Source of the DNA: Eikenella corrodens
Lineage (GTDB): Bacteria; Pseudomonadota; Gammaproteobacteria; Burkholderiales; Neisseriaceae
DNA length: 64,000 nucleotides
Direction of reading: 5' to 3'
Assembly: GCF_900187105.1 (NCBI RefSeq)
Contig: NZ_LT906482.1
Location: 2,108,001-2,172,000 of the forward strand
In this document: positions 53,448 through 61,304 of the stretch, piece by piece
Position numbering within the stretch: the first letter of the stretch is position 1
Layout: every line of letters begins with the position of its first letter
Notes under the pieces: generated by a model
Databases searched by the model: none
Told to the model about the DNA's origin: nothing
The model's input: the letters and a program-made list of their open reading frames with translations, nothing else
Made by a program: the position numbers and the translations under genes

Positions 53448-53506
53448 AATCAAAGCGGTTCGTCAAATCGGTGCGGACCGCAGGTTTGCGCTTCGTCCGG
53501 GCACGC

Positions 53507-53518
53507 TTTCAGACGGCC
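53507..53518. repeat. Neisseria AG-DUS before nadA
   Basis: TTTCAGACGGCC is the reverse complement of GGCCGTCTGAAA; it directly abuts the -35 hexamer of nadA. Confidence 0.8.
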
Positions 53519-53547
53519 TTGCACATTATACTCAAAATGAGCATAAT
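53519..53547 (+). promoter_or_regulatory. nadA promoter with operator in the spacer
   Basis: TTGCAC, 17-bp spacer, CATAAT. The 23 bp from 53525 to 53547 are a dyad with arms ATTATACTCA and TGAGCATAAT (9 of 10 positions pair) around AAA. The operator thus covers the spacer and -10, ideal for repression by the adjacent regulator. Confidence 0.78.
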
Positions 53548-53614
53548 CCGGGAAAGTTTGAAAATACACGGCAAACCCTCATGCCGCCTGAAAACCCAGC
53601 CATAAGGAAACATC

Positions 53615-54727
53615 ATGCAAACCGCCGCCCGCCGCTCGTTCGACTATGATATGCCCCTCATTCAGACGCCGACTTCAGCCTGCCAAATCCGTCAGGCGTG
53701 GGCGAAGGTTGCCGACACGCCCGACCGCGAAACGGCAGGCCGTCTGAAAGACGAAATCAAGGCCTTGCTGAAGGAGAAAAACGCGGTCTTGGTGGCGCAT
53801 TATTATGTTGATCCGCTGATTCAGGATTTGGCTTTGGAAACGGGCGGGTGCGTGGGCGATTCGCTGGAGATGGCGCGCTTCGGCGCGGAACATGAAGCCG
53901 GCACGCTGGTGGTGGCGGGCGTGCGCTTCATGGGCGAGAGCGCGAAAATCCTCTGCCCTGAAAAAACGGTGCTGATGCCTGATTTGGAGGCGGAATGTTC
54001 TTTGGATTTGGGCTGCCCGGAAGAGGCGTTTTCAGCGTTTTGCGACCGATACCCCGACCGCACGGTGGTGGTGTACGCCAACACCTCCGCCGCCGTAAAG
54101 GCGCGTGCCGACTGGGTGGTTACGTCTTCGGTGGCGTTGGAAATCGTGTCGTATTTGAAATCGCGCGGCGAGAAACTGATTTGGGGACCCGACCGCCACC
54201 TCGGCGACTACATCCGCCGCGAAACGGGCGCGGATATGCTGCTGTGGCAGGGTTCGTGCATCGTCCACAACGAATTCAAAGGACAGGAGCTGGCGGCCTT
54301 GAAGACGAAGCACCCCGACGCGGTGGTGCTGGTTCATCCCGAATCGCCGCAAAGCGTCATCGAACTGGGCGATGTGGTCGGCTCGACCAGCAAACTGCTC
54401 AAAGCCGCCGTATCGCGCCCTGAAAAAAAATTCATCGTGGCGACCGATTTGGGCATCCTGCACGAAATGCAAAAGCAGGCACCCGACAAAGAATTTATCG
54501 CCGCCCCGACGGCGGGCAACGGCGGAAGCTGCAAAAGCTGCGCGTTCTGCCCGTGGATGGCGATGAATTCGCTGGGCGGCATCAAATACGCCCTGACAAG
54601 CGGACGCAACGAAATCCTGTTGGACAGAACGCTGGGCGAAGCCGCCAAACTGCCTTTGCAGCGTATGCTCGACTTCGCGGCAGGGCTGAAGAAAAAAGAT
54701 GTGTTCAACGGCATGGGCCCCGCCTGA
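53615..54727 (+). CDS. nadA: Quinolinate synthase A
   Basis: 4Fe-4S enzyme that condenses iminoaspartate (from NadB) with dihydroxyacetone phosphate to quinolinate. The 370-residue protein has [21 protein letters not shown]114 in [29 protein letters not shown], and the C-terminal [13 protein letters not shown]. Three conserved cysteines bind the cluster. AAGGAAA lies 7 bp before the ATG. A Neisseria-type DUS (53737-53749) lies in frame and encodes GRLKDE. Confidence 0.96.
   Translation: MQTAARRSFDYDMPLIQTPTSACQIRQAWAKVADTPDRETAGRLKDEIKALLKEKNAVLVAHYYVDPLIQDLALETGGCVGDSLEMARFGAEHEAGTLVVAGVRFMGESAKILCPEKTVLMPDLEAECSLDLGCPEEAFSAFCDRYPDRTVVVYANTSAAVKARADWVVTSSVALEIVSYLKSRGEKLIWGPDRHLGDYIRRETGADMLLWQGSCIVHNEFKGQELAALKTKHPDAVVLVHPESPQSVIELGDVVGSTSKLLKAAVSRPEKKFIVATDLGILHEMQKQAPDKEFIAAPTAGNGGSCKSCAFCPWMAMNSLGGIKYALTSGRNEILLDRTLGEAAKLPLQRMLDFAAGLKKKDVFNGMGPA
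53737..53749. repeat. Neisseria AG-DUS inside nadA
   Basis: AGGCCGTCTGAAA, in frame. Confidence 0.85.
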
Positions 54728-54746
54728 TTTGCCGTCCGTATTGCCG

Positions 54747-54758
54747 TTTCAGACGATC
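54747..54758. repeat. Neisseria-type DUS variant between nadA and nadB
   Basis: TTTCAGACGATC, one base from the AG-mucDUS core read on the other strand. Confidence 0.6.
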
Positions 54759-54778
54759 TCTCAAACAAGGACAACACC

Positions 54779-56317
54779 ATGCAAACGGATTGCGACGTAT
54801 TGATTGCCGGAAACGGGCTGGCGGCACTGACGCTCGCCCTGTCGCTGCCTGAATCGTTCCGCATCGTCATTTTGTGCAAAAACCGGCTGGACGACACTGC
54901 CAGCCGTCATGCGCAAGGCGGGATTGCGGCGGCGTGGTCGGGAGAGGACGACATCGGAAAACACGTTGCCGATACCTTGGAAGCGGGCGCGGGTTTGTGC
55001 GACGAAGCCGCCGTCCGCACCATCCTGTCGCAGGGCAAACCGGCAATCGAATGGCTGCTGGCGCAGGGCGTGGCGTTCGACCAAAATCATAACGACCTGC
55101 ACCTGACGCGCGAAGGCGGGCATACCTGCCGCCGAATCGCCCACGTTGCCGACTACACGGGCGAAGCCGTCATGCAGAGCCTGATTGCCCAAATACGCCG
55201 CCGCCCGAACATCCACGTTTGCGAGCGGCAGATGGCGTTGGACATTCAAACCGAATCAGGCGCGGCGTGCGGACTGACCGTCCTCGACTGCCGAACGCAA
55301 GAAACCTACCGCATCCGAGCCCGCCATACCGTACTCGCGGGCGGCGGCTTGGGACAGATTTACGCCACCACCACCACGCCGCCCGAATGCACGGGCGACG
55401 CCATCGCCATGGCAATACGCGCAGGTTGCGCAGTCGAAAACCTCGAATTTATCCAATTCCACCCCACAGGCTTGGCAAGGTCGTCTGAAAACGGCCGCAC
55501 CTTCCTGATTTCCGAAGCCGTGCGCGGCGAAGGCGGCATCCTGACCAACCAATCGGGTGAACGGTTTATGCCGTATTACGACCGCCGCGCCGAACTTGCG
55601 CCGCGCGACATCGTTGCCCGCGCCATCGCCGCCGAAATCGCCAAACAAACGCAAGACTTCGTCTCGCTCGACATCAGCCGCCAACCCGCAGCGTTCGTTC
55701 GTCAGCATTTTCCGTCTATCCATCGGCACTGCCTGTCCCAATGCGGCTTGGACATCACGCGCCAAGCCATCCCCGTCCGCCCCGTCCAGCACTACACCTG
55801 CGGCGGCATCCGAACCGACCCCAGCGGTAGAACCTCCCTGCCGCAGCTCTACGCCTTGGGCGAAACCGCCTGCACCGGGCTGCACGGAGCCAACCGCCTC
55901 GCCAGCAACTCCCTGCTCGAATGCGTTGTTACCGCCAGGCTTGCCGCCCAAACCATCGCGGACGGACAAGCACTCCAAACCGTACCGTCCCAAAGGCCGT
56001 CTGAAAATCCCTCCGCCGAAGCAGGCATCTTTTCAGACGGCCTCCAAAGCGCATTCAGCCGCCCCGCCCTGCAAGCGTTCAACCAACGCCATTTGGGCAT
56101 CCTCCGCAACGATACCGGCCTGCGCCGCGCCATCGCCCAACTACGGCTTTGGAAGCAAAACCAAGCCGAACCGCACACCGCGTCCGAATACGAAGACCGC
56201 AACCTGCTCGAATGCAGCCTCGCCATCGCCCAAGCAGCATACGCCAGGCGGCAGAACGTCGGCGCGCATTTCAACACCGATTTGACGGTGTGCCCCGATT
56301 GTCGGACGACAGGCTGA
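54779..56317 (+). CDS. nadB: L-aspartate oxidase
   Basis: FAD enzyme that oxidises L-aspartate to iminoaspartate for NadA. The 512-residue protein has the FAD motif [59 protein letters not shown] and the C-terminal [20 protein letters not shown]. It belongs to the succinate dehydrogenase/aspartate oxidase flavoprotein family. CAAGGACA precedes the ATG, 51 bp after nadA, so they form an operon. Three Neisseria-type DUS lie inside the frame: one at 55478 and an inverted pair at 55994-56043 that encodes RPSENPS and FSDGLQ in a variable loop. Confidence 0.96.
   Translation: MQTDCDVLIAGNGLAALTLALSLPESFRIVILCKNRLDDTASRHAQGGIAAAWSGEDDIGKHVADTLEAGAGLCDEAAVRTILSQGKPAIEWLLAQGVAFDQNHNDLHLTREGGHTCRRIAHVADYTGEAVMQSLIAQIRRRPNIHVCERQMALDIQTESGAACGLTVLDCRTQETYRIRARHTVLAGGGLGQIYATTTTPPECTGDAIAMAIRAGCAVENLEFIQFHPTGLARSSENGRTFLISEAVRGEGGILTNQSGERFMPYYDRRAELAPRDIVARAIAAEIAKQTQDFVSLDISRQPAAFVRQHFPSIHRHCLSQCGLDITRQAIPVRPVQHYTCGGIRTDPSGRTSLPQLYALGETACTGLHGANRLASNSLLECVVTARLAAQTIADGQALQTVPSQRPSENPSAEAGIFSDGLQSAFSRPALQAFNQRHLGILRNDTGLRRAIAQLRLWKQNQAEPHTASEYEDRNLLECSLAIAQAAYARRQNVGAHFNTDLTVCPDCRTTG
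55478..55490. repeat. DUS of the AG-mucDUS dialect inside nadB
   Basis: AGGTCGTCTGAAA, which I recall as the dialect of the Neisseria mucosa group. Confidence 0.75.
55994..56043. repeat. Inverted pair of Neisseria AG-DUS inside nadB
   Basis: AGGCCGTCTGAAA (55994-56006) and TTTCAGACGGCCT (56031-56043), 24 bp apart, both translated. Confidence 0.85.
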
Positions 56318-56392
56318 CGGCGGAATGGTTTTGATACGGCATCCTCCTGCCCGACCGGATGCAAATTATCCAACCTGCCCGCCTTATCCAAA

Positions 56393-56497
56393 TATAGTGG
56401 ATCAAAATTGCAATGATACAGCGTTGGTCCGCCTTAACCTACTCCTGTACGCCTTGCGGCTCGCAGCCTTATCTCATTTTTATTTTAATCTACTATA
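56393..56497. repeat. Short Correia element after nadB
   Basis: TATAGTGGATCAAAATTGCA at the left, TTTTAATCTACTATA at the right, core in the opposite orientation to 53342 (CAGCGTTGGTCCGCCTTAAC, TCCTGTACGCCTTGCGGCTC). 105 bp. It lies at the boundary where Eikenella-type DUS resume (56501). Confidence 0.88.
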
Positions 56498-56510
56498 TTT
56501 TCAGGTAGCC

Positions 56511-57179
56511 TCAATCCACCAAGCTCCCGCTCGGGTTGGCAATCGCCTTAAACGTGTTCCCCTCCAGCGACACCAAAAGCACCGCCTCGCCCTGTTTCAG
56601 CACGCCTTCGCCGTCGGGTTCAGCCATCACATAATGCTGCTGGCCGTAGCCGTCTTTCACCCGCACCTGCGCCGGGCTGCCCGGCCGCGCCGCGCCCAGC
56701 ACCACCGTGCCCACGCGCCCGATCAGGCTGTCTTGCGAAACGGCAGTGGTTTCGTCTTTGGGCATGATTTTGTAGAGCCCGCCCGCTGTGAGGCGCACCA
56801 GGGGCAGCGTGAGAAACAGCGCCGCAGCAGCCGCCAGCCAAGCGTTCAGGTAGCCGCCAAACAGCCCGGCACACACGGCTTGCAGCACATAGCCCGCAAG
56901 CCCGAACACGGCGAGGAACACCACCAGCAACATCATCAGCGGCACGCGCCCCACATACAGCCAATCCAAAAAGCGCACCAATGCGCCCGCCCCTTCGATG
57001 CCGCCGTGCAAATCGCCATCCAAATCCGCTTCCACCAGGCTGTCGGGCAACAGGTTATCGAGCCAGTCGGTGAAGCCGCCGGCCAAGAGCGAGAGCAACT
57101 CGAGCAGGCCGAGCATCAGCATCAGGGCGATGGCGATGCCGAAAATTTCGGTTTCTGGGGCATTGATCAAATTCCACAT
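56511..57179 (-). CDS. YqiJ-like OB-fold membrane protein
   Basis: A 222-residue protein with an N-terminal membrane helix (AIALMLMLGLLELLSLLAGG), an acidic segment, two to three more hydrophobic helices (about 78-135) and a C-terminal OB-fold-like domain (DSLIGRVGTVVLGAARPGSP, then AQVRVKDGYGQQHYVMAEPD and LVSLEGNTFKAIANP). This is the layout of E. coli YqiJ, whose gene precedes the flotillin gene yqiK. Here the flotillin gene is 12.5 kb downstream on the same strand. I chose the ATG at 57179; a GTG at 57194 is an alternative. Confidence 0.8.
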   Translation of the reverse strand: MWNLINAPETEIFGIAIALMLMLGLLELLSLLAGGFTDWLDNLLPDSLVEADLDGDLHGGIEGAGALVRFLDWLYVGRVPLMMLLVVFLAVFGLAGYVLQAVCAGLFGGYLNAWLAAAAALFLTLPLVRLTAGGLYKIMPKDETTAVSQDSLIGRVGTVVLGAARPGSPAQVRVKDGYGQQHYVMAEPDGEGVLKQGEAVLLVSLEGNTFKAIANPSGSLVD

Positions 57180-57218
57180 GGCGGGGTCTTTCACGGGTTG
57201 TCGGTTAATCGGATTTCG

Positions 57219-57260
57219 TTTTCAGGTAGCCTGAAAGGGAGAGGGGCTACCTGAAAATCG
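57219..57260. repeat. Inverted DUS pair upstream of the YqiJ-like gene
   Basis: TTTTCAGGTAGCCTG and GGGGCTACCTGAAAAT, 10 bp apart. Confidence 0.6.
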
Positions 57261-57413
57261 CATTACTTTCTTTAACAAGCTTCTTAGGAAACCGGGAATA
57301 CATCATATTTGATTGATTACACATGGTTTGGGTTTTAGGTAATTTGCCGAATTTCAGGTAGCCTTCGCCGCTTGTATTTTATTCACCTTTGCGCCTCATG
57401 CCGGCGCGGGGCA

Positions 57414-57575
57414 CTTCCTTTCTTTGCCTCGCCAAAGAAAGGAAGCAAAGAAAGGCGACTGCGGGCACAGGTTTGGCTCCGCCAAACTTCCCTCTCTCCG
57501 CACGGTTTTTCGGGCGGGCTCGCAACTTGCGGCTACGCCGCTTCGAACATGCAAGCCCTTGTTCCCCGAAAAACC
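57414..57575. repeat. Structured GC-rich segment with two perfect hairpins
   Basis: CTTCCTTTCTTTG (57414-57426) / CAAAGAAAGGAAG (57433-57445) is a perfect 13-bp stem with a 6-nt loop. GGTTTTTCGGG (57504-57514) / CCCGAAAAACC (57565-57575) is a second, enclosing CGCAACTTGCGGCTACGCCG. Similar sequence is scattered in many proteobacterial genomes, as far as I remember, without accepted function. Confidence 0.6.
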
Positions 57576-57671
57576 ACGCTCCGTTCGGCTGTGCCAGCAG
57601 GGACGACGCAGCCCAACTGTTTTAGCCAAAACTTCCATTATCGGTTTTCTCAAGAATTCATCTGTAGAAAA

Positions 57672-58370
57672 TCATCCTATCTCTTGCAATGGCACGCGCT
57701 GCCGCCCCTGTTCGTCAAAATTCCCTTCGGCCAGCCAGCGCTGCATCCGCTGTTTCACCTGCGGCCAGTCCACATCCAACATGGCAAACCAGGCGGTATC
57801 GCGGTTGCGGCCTTTATACACCACTGCCTGCCGGAAAATGCCTTCGAAACGGAAGCCCAATCGCTCGGCGGCGCGGCGTGAGGCCTGGTTCAGCGCATCG
57901 CACTTCCATTCGTAGCGACGGTAGCGCAGGGTTTCAAACACATACTGCATCAGCAAAAATTGCGCTTCGGTGGCAATGCGGCTGCGCTTGAGCCGTTCGG
58001 AATAAATCACCCAGCCCACCTCGATTACGCGGTTGGCGGTATCCGCGCGTTGCAGCGCCATGGTGCCGACCGCCTGGCCGTCGGCCTGATCGACGATGGC
58101 GAAGTAATATGGGTCGGCCGACTGCTTCAGCCGTTGCAGCAACGCATCCAGTTCGGCAACGCTCGCCACGGGGTTAAGCGAAAGATAGGTCCAATTTTGC
58201 GGCGGCGAAGCCGGGCCGTACACGGCATACAGATCCATGCCGTGCCGCTCGGCAGAAAGCTTTTCCAAACGGCAGTAGCGGCCGCAAAGCAGCGTGGCTA
58301 CAGGTCGCTCGCCGGGCGTGTAACCGGGCAAGCTTTCGCCGATGGGTTGGTTGAATTCGTTGATGTGCAT
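57672..58370 (-). CDS. GNAT family N-acetyltransferase (RimJ/RimL-like)
   Basis: A 232-residue acetyltransferase. Acetyl-CoA motif A is present in the YSERLKRSRIATEAQFLLMQ and FETLRYRRYEWKCDALNQAS stretches, followed by RRAAERLGFRFEGIFRQAVV, which is typical of the RimJ/RimL group that acetylates protein N-termini or small molecules. The substrate is unknown. It lies between the YqiJ-like gene and the PspA gene, all on the minus strand. Confidence 0.88.
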   Translation of the reverse strand: MHINEFNQPIGESLPGYTPGERPVATLLCGRYCRLEKLSAERHGMDLYAVYGPASPPQNWTYLSLNPVASVAELDALLQRLKQSADPYYFAIVDQADGQAVGTMALQRADTANRVIEVGWVIYSERLKRSRIATEAQFLLMQYVFETLRYRRYEWKCDALNQASRRAAERLGFRFEGIFRQAVVYKGRNRDTAWFAMLDVDWPQVKQRMQRWLAEGNFDEQGRQRVPLQEIG

Positions 58371-58471
58371 GGGTTTTGCCTTGGTTATTGGTGGGTAGTG
58401 GACTACCTAAAAAGTTTGCTGGCTTTCAGGTAGCCTTATCAAAGCGTGGAAAGGCTACCTGAAATGTATGC

Positions 58472-59140
58472 TTATTCCTTGCTGTTGGCTTTCAACGCGG
58501 CCAGCCTTTCGGCAATGCGGTTGTTGCGGCTCAAATCTTCCAGTTCTTTCAGTTTGGCCAACTGCGCCGCATCGGTGCTGCTGTGGATGGCGTTTTGCCT
58601 GCCCATCACGCGGTCGAAGGCGTTGCCGCTTTTTTCAGCATCACGGGCGATGCGGTTTATGTCGCTGCTGCCTGCAGCTTTGCCTGCATCCGCGCCTTGC
58701 TGTGCGGCGCGCCACTCTTGCAACTGCTGCTGCATCTCGCGTTTTTTCGCCTGCAGGGCGGCGATGAAGCCTTCCAGTTCTTTTTCCTGCGCGGCGCAGT
58801 CGGCGATGGTGTTTTCCAACACGGGCAGGCGCGCTTCGATATCCATCTGCTCGGCGATGCCCGCTTCGGCCAAATCGTCGCGCCCGGCTGCTACAGCGGC
58901 TTGCAGGTTGGCATCGATGGCCTCGTGGCGGTTGCTCTCATCGGCCATTTTCTTGGAAGCAAGATGCTTCTGCGCCAGCACTTTGCCCAGCTCAGCACGC
59001 ACTTCATCTACCGCGCGTTCGATTTCACGGATGCTCTCGTTCATCACTGCCTCGGGCGCAAGGTTTTCCGCTGCATCAATCAGGGCATGAAAACCGCCGC
59101 TTACCAGACGACCCACTCTGCGGGATAGGGTTTCGCTCAT
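58472..59140 (-). CDS. pspA: PspA/IM30 family envelope-stress protein
   Basis: A 222-residue, almost entirely helical coiled-coil protein. The N-terminal amphipathic region (SETLSRRVGRLVSGGFHALI) and the block EAVMNESIREIERAVDEVRA, followed by long Glu/Ala/Lys/Gln heptads, match the PspA/IM30/ESCRT-III superfamily, which binds and repairs stressed inner membrane. ATG 59140 has AAAGGAAA 6 bp upstream. PspA partners (PspF, PspB, PspC) are not present, but YqiJ/flotillin, often linked to PspA networks, are in this window. Confidence 0.88.
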   Translation of the reverse strand: MSETLSRRVGRLVSGGFHALIDAAENLAPEAVMNESIREIERAVDEVRAELGKVLAQKHLASKKMADESNRHEAIDANLQAAVAAGRDDLAEAGIAEQMDIEARLPVLENTIADCAAQEKELEGFIAALQAKKREMQQQLQEWRAAQQGADAGKAAGSSDINRIARDAEKSGNAFDRVMGRQNAIHSSTDAAQLAKLKELEDLSRNNRIAERLAALKANSKE

Positions 59141-59194
59141 TTTTGATTTCCTTTCCATAAAATGTGTTTGATTCAAATTGGTACGGGGCAGATA

Positions 59195-59695
59195 TCAAAC
59201 TTCGCCCGCCTGCTGCACAATCTTCGCCAGTTTCAAAGTATTTTCAAGCTGTTGCAATACAGTATCATCGTAGGCCGCGCCTTTGCCGGTAACGGCCAGC
59301 TGCAGGATGCTGTCGGTAAGGCGCACGATGCGACGCATCAGTTCGCACTCGTATCGTTTCAAGTCGGCTGCCTGCGCGTTTTCCGGCAGATCAGCGACCA
59401 GCGTGGCGGCGAAATCGGGCAGCTGCTCAAACAGCCGCGCCACAATGTGCGAATGGATGCCCCATTCCTTCTCGGCGTGCAGTACATCGCGTCGGGCTAC
59501 CTGAAAAAACTGCTCCTGCGCAACCAGTGCGGTGCCGTAATCATGGGTTTGGCTGTGCGCAAGCCGCGCCTGCGTCAGCAGCTCACGGATTTTTTCAGAC
59601 GGCGTATTCGCGCCTTCTATTTTTAATTCAGCAATAAAATCCGCATCTTCCTGCGATATTCGCACGCTAATCGGAATTCGGTTGGCAGCAGCCAT
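59195..59695 (-). CDS. Ribbon-helix-helix-like protein upstream of pspA
   Basis: A 166-residue protein. Its start (NRIPISVRISQEDADFIAEL, then NTPSEKIRELLTQARL) looks like a ribbon-helix-helix DNA-binding domain: one beta strand and two helices. The rest is helical (DFAATLVADLPENAQAADLK, LMRRIVRLTDSILQLAVTG). AGAGGTGA lies 6 bp before the ATG at 59695. Directly upstream are two tandem copies of TTTGTATTCA right after a predicted promoter, fitting autoregulation. A Neisseria-type DUS core (GCCGTCTGAAA, about 59597-59607) lies in frame. I do not recognise a characterised family. Confidence 0.7.
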   Translation of the reverse strand: MAAANRIPISVRISQEDADFIAELKIEGANTPSEKIRELLTQARLAHSQTHDYGTALVAQEQFFQVARRDVLHAEKEWGIHSHIVARLFEQLPDFAATLVADLPENAQAADLKRYECELMRRIVRLTDSILQLAVTGKGAAYDDTVLQQLENTLKLAKIVQQAGEV

Positions 59696-59711
59696 ATGCA
59701 ATCACCTCTCT

Positions 59712-59731
59712 TTTGTATTCATTTGTATTCA
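59712..59731. promoter_or_regulatory. Tandem operator candidate in front of the RHH-like gene
   Basis: Two perfect adjacent copies of TTTGTATTCA between the -10 (59732) and the ribosome-binding site. RHH repressors often bind such direct repeats. Confidence 0.65.
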
Positions 59732-59760
59732 AATATAGCTAAAATGATTTCTCTACGCAA
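59732..59760 (-). promoter_or_regulatory. Predicted promoter of the RHH-like gene (and pspA)
   Basis: Minus strand TTGCGT, 17-bp spacer, TATATT. Confidence 0.6.
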
Positions 59761-59825
59761 TATTTTTCATACAATCTCTCAATAACAATAAATCAACATA
59801 ATGATAATAAATATAAAAATATTAC

Positions 59826-59845
59826 GAATACATTTGTATACATAC
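59826..59845. promoter_or_regulatory. Second candidate site of the same operator type
   Basis: GAATACATTTGTATACATAC carries the same GAATACA/TGTATAC element, partly palindromic, 26 bp before the divergent promoter at 59871. Confidence 0.45.
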
Positions 59846-59870
59846 CACATAGAAGTCCAACCGCCAGCCG

Positions 59871-59899
59871 TTAGCCGTATTCCCGGCCTTTGGTATAAA
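59871..59899 (+). promoter_or_regulatory. Predicted promoter of the S4-domain gene
   Basis: TTAGCC, 17-bp spacer, TATAAA, 27 bp before the ATG at 59926. Confidence 0.55.
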
Positions 59900-59925
59900 A
59901 TAGCCGCTTGAACACGGAGGCAACT

Positions 59926-60336
59926 ATGGCAGGCAAAAATTCACACGACGAACACCACATGCGGCTCGACAAATGGCTGTGGGCGGCACGTTTCTTCAAA
60001 ACGCGCGGCATGGCGCAGAAACACATCGAGCTCGGGCGTGTGCTGGTGAACGGTGCGAAAGTGAAAAACAGCAAAAACATCGAGCCGGGCGACACCATCG
60101 ACCTCACGCTCAACTCCCTGCCCTACAAAATCACCGTGCTCGCGCTCAACCACCAGCGCCGCCCCGCCCCCGAAGCACGCGCCCTCTACGCCGAAGACAG
60201 CGCCACCGCCGCCAAACGCGAAGAGCAAAAAGCGCTCGACCAGGCCAGCCGCATCAGCGCCGCCTACCCCGACGGCCGCCCCACCAAACGCGACCGCCGG
60301 GAGCTGGACAAACTCAAACGCGGCTGGCAGGAATAG
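59926..60336 (+). CDS. hslR: S4-domain RNA-binding protein (Hsp15/HslR type)
   Basis: A 136-residue protein; the S4 domain begins MRLDKWLWAARFFKTRGMAQ and includes HIELGRVLVNGAKVKNSKNI. Hsp15 (HslR) binds stalled 50S subunits with peptidyl-tRNA and helps free them. The Arg/Lys-rich C-terminal tail (PTKRDRRELDKLKRGW) is typical. I chose the ATG at 59926 with CGGAGG 7 bp upstream; a TTG six codons earlier is an unlikely alternative. Confidence 0.93.
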   Translation: MAGKNSHDEHHMRLDKWLWAARFFKTRGMAQKHIELGRVLVNGAKVKNSKNIEPGDTIDLTLNSLPYKITVLALNHQRRPAPEARALYAEDSATAAKREEQKALDQASRISAAYPDGRPTKRDRRELDKLKRGWQE

Positions 60337-60340
60337 CATC

Positions 60341-60382
60341 AAAGGCTACCTGAAAATCCGTCTATACCTTTTCAGGTAGCCT
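60341..60382 (+). terminator. Inverted DUS pair after hslR
   Basis: AAAGGCTACCTGAAAATC and TTTTCAGGTAGCCTCCG. Confidence 0.7.
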
Positions 60383-60420
60383 CCGCCGGCTCTCTTCCAC
60401 CAAACGCAAAGGAAAGCATT

Positions 60421-61173
60421 ATGTCCACAGAAAAAGCCCTCTCCGGCAGCGTTAAAGCCCTCGGCGCCCTGCTCGCCATCGGCCTCGTGGCCGCCGCCTT
60501 CGTGTTGGGCGGCCAGTTTAAAAATTTCCGCCAGCCCGGCACAATCACCGTAAAAGGCCTGGCCGAACAAAACTTCCAATCCGAGCGCGCCCGCTGGAAC
60601 ACCGCCGTGAGCGTACACGGCGCCAGCTATCAGGAAGTGCTCGACCGTCTGAACCAGCAACGCCCCAAACTCGAACAATTCCTGCGCAGCCAAGGCTTTG
60701 ATGCAGCCGAGATCCAAACCGCCGCCCCCGAAATCAGCCCCGCCTTCTTGGTGGAACACGATGCCCACGGCAACGAAATCCGCACCCCCAACGGCTACGA
60801 CGGCAAGCAGCAGCTCACCGTGGCCAGCAGCAAACTCGACCGCATCCAAAGCGCCCACCAAAATATCCTCGCCCTGCGCGCCGGCAACGACGCTATCGAT
60901 TTCGAAGCCCCGCAATACCTGCTCGGCAACCTCGAAACCATCAAACACAGCCTGATTAAACAGGCCACCGAAGATGCCCGCCGCCGCGCCGACGAATTCG
61001 CCTCCACCGGCGGCGGCAAAGTCGGCGCCATGCGCTCCGCCTCGCAAGGCTCGTTCAACATCTACGCCGACAGCGGCAGCAGCGGCGACGACGAATACGG
61101 CGGCAGCTACGACAAAACCACCGTCGGCAAACAAGTGCGCCTAGTCGTAACCATCGAATACGCCATCGAATAA
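60421..61173 (+). CDS. SIMPL-domain (DUF541) membrane-anchored protein
   Basis: A 250-residue protein with an N-terminal membrane anchor (about 12-32) and a SIMPL domain (GTITVKGLAEQNFQSERARW, VSVHGASYQEVLDRLNQQRP, GKVGAMRSASQGSFNIYADS). The family is periplasmic or surface exposed in gram-negatives; some members bind nucleic acids or act in signalling. C-terminal block QVRLVVTIEYAIE is conserved. GGAAAG lies 6 bp before the ATG. Confidence 0.88.
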   Translation: MSTEKALSGSVKALGALLAIGLVAAAFVLGGQFKNFRQPGTITVKGLAEQNFQSERARWNTAVSVHGASYQEVLDRLNQQRPKLEQFLRSQGFDAAEIQTAAPEISPAFLVEHDAHGNEIRTPNGYDGKQQLTVASSKLDRIQSAHQNILALRAGNDAIDFEAPQYLLGNLETIKHSLIKQATEDARRRADEFASTGGGKVGAMRSASQGSFNIYADSGSSGDDEYGGSYDKTTVGKQVRLVVTIEYAIE

Positions 61174-61188
61174 ACCCAGCCATACCAC

Positions 61189-61262
61189 CAAAGGCTACCT
61201 GAAAAACCAGCGAAGTAAATTTTAACCAAGCCAAAATCTCCGCATGCTTTTCAGGTAGCCTG
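61189..61262 (+). terminator. Inverted DUS pair after the SIMPL gene
   Basis: AAAGGCTACCTGAAAAACC (61192 on) and TTTTCAGGTAGCCTGTTA, with a loop of about 40 nt that begins AGCGAAGTAAATT, similar in style to the loops at 15284 and 35412. Confidence 0.6.
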
Positions 61263-61304
61263 TTATATAATCCGCCCAACCACACCAACCCAAGGAATTC
61301 CAAT

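Larger units (their letters stand above)
53307..53614. other. Divergent region between the NUDIX regulator and nadA
   Basis: 308 bp with a short Correia element (53342-53447), a Neisseria-type DUS (53507-53518) and the nadA promoter-operator (53519-53547). No gene seen. Confidence 0.75.
57180..57671. other. Intergenic stretch with structured repeat-like element
   Basis: About 490 bp. 57219-57260 is an inverted DUS pair, a further DUS lies near 57353, and 57414-57600 is a highly structured GC-rich segment described separately. Open frames here exist on both strands but look like by-products of the repeats. Confidence 0.6.

Noticed and set aside
57372-57915. Overlapping plus-strand open frames of 78-169 codons
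   Set aside because: They lie over a palindromic repeat-like segment and over the GNAT gene on the other strand; composition follows the repeats, not a protein family.
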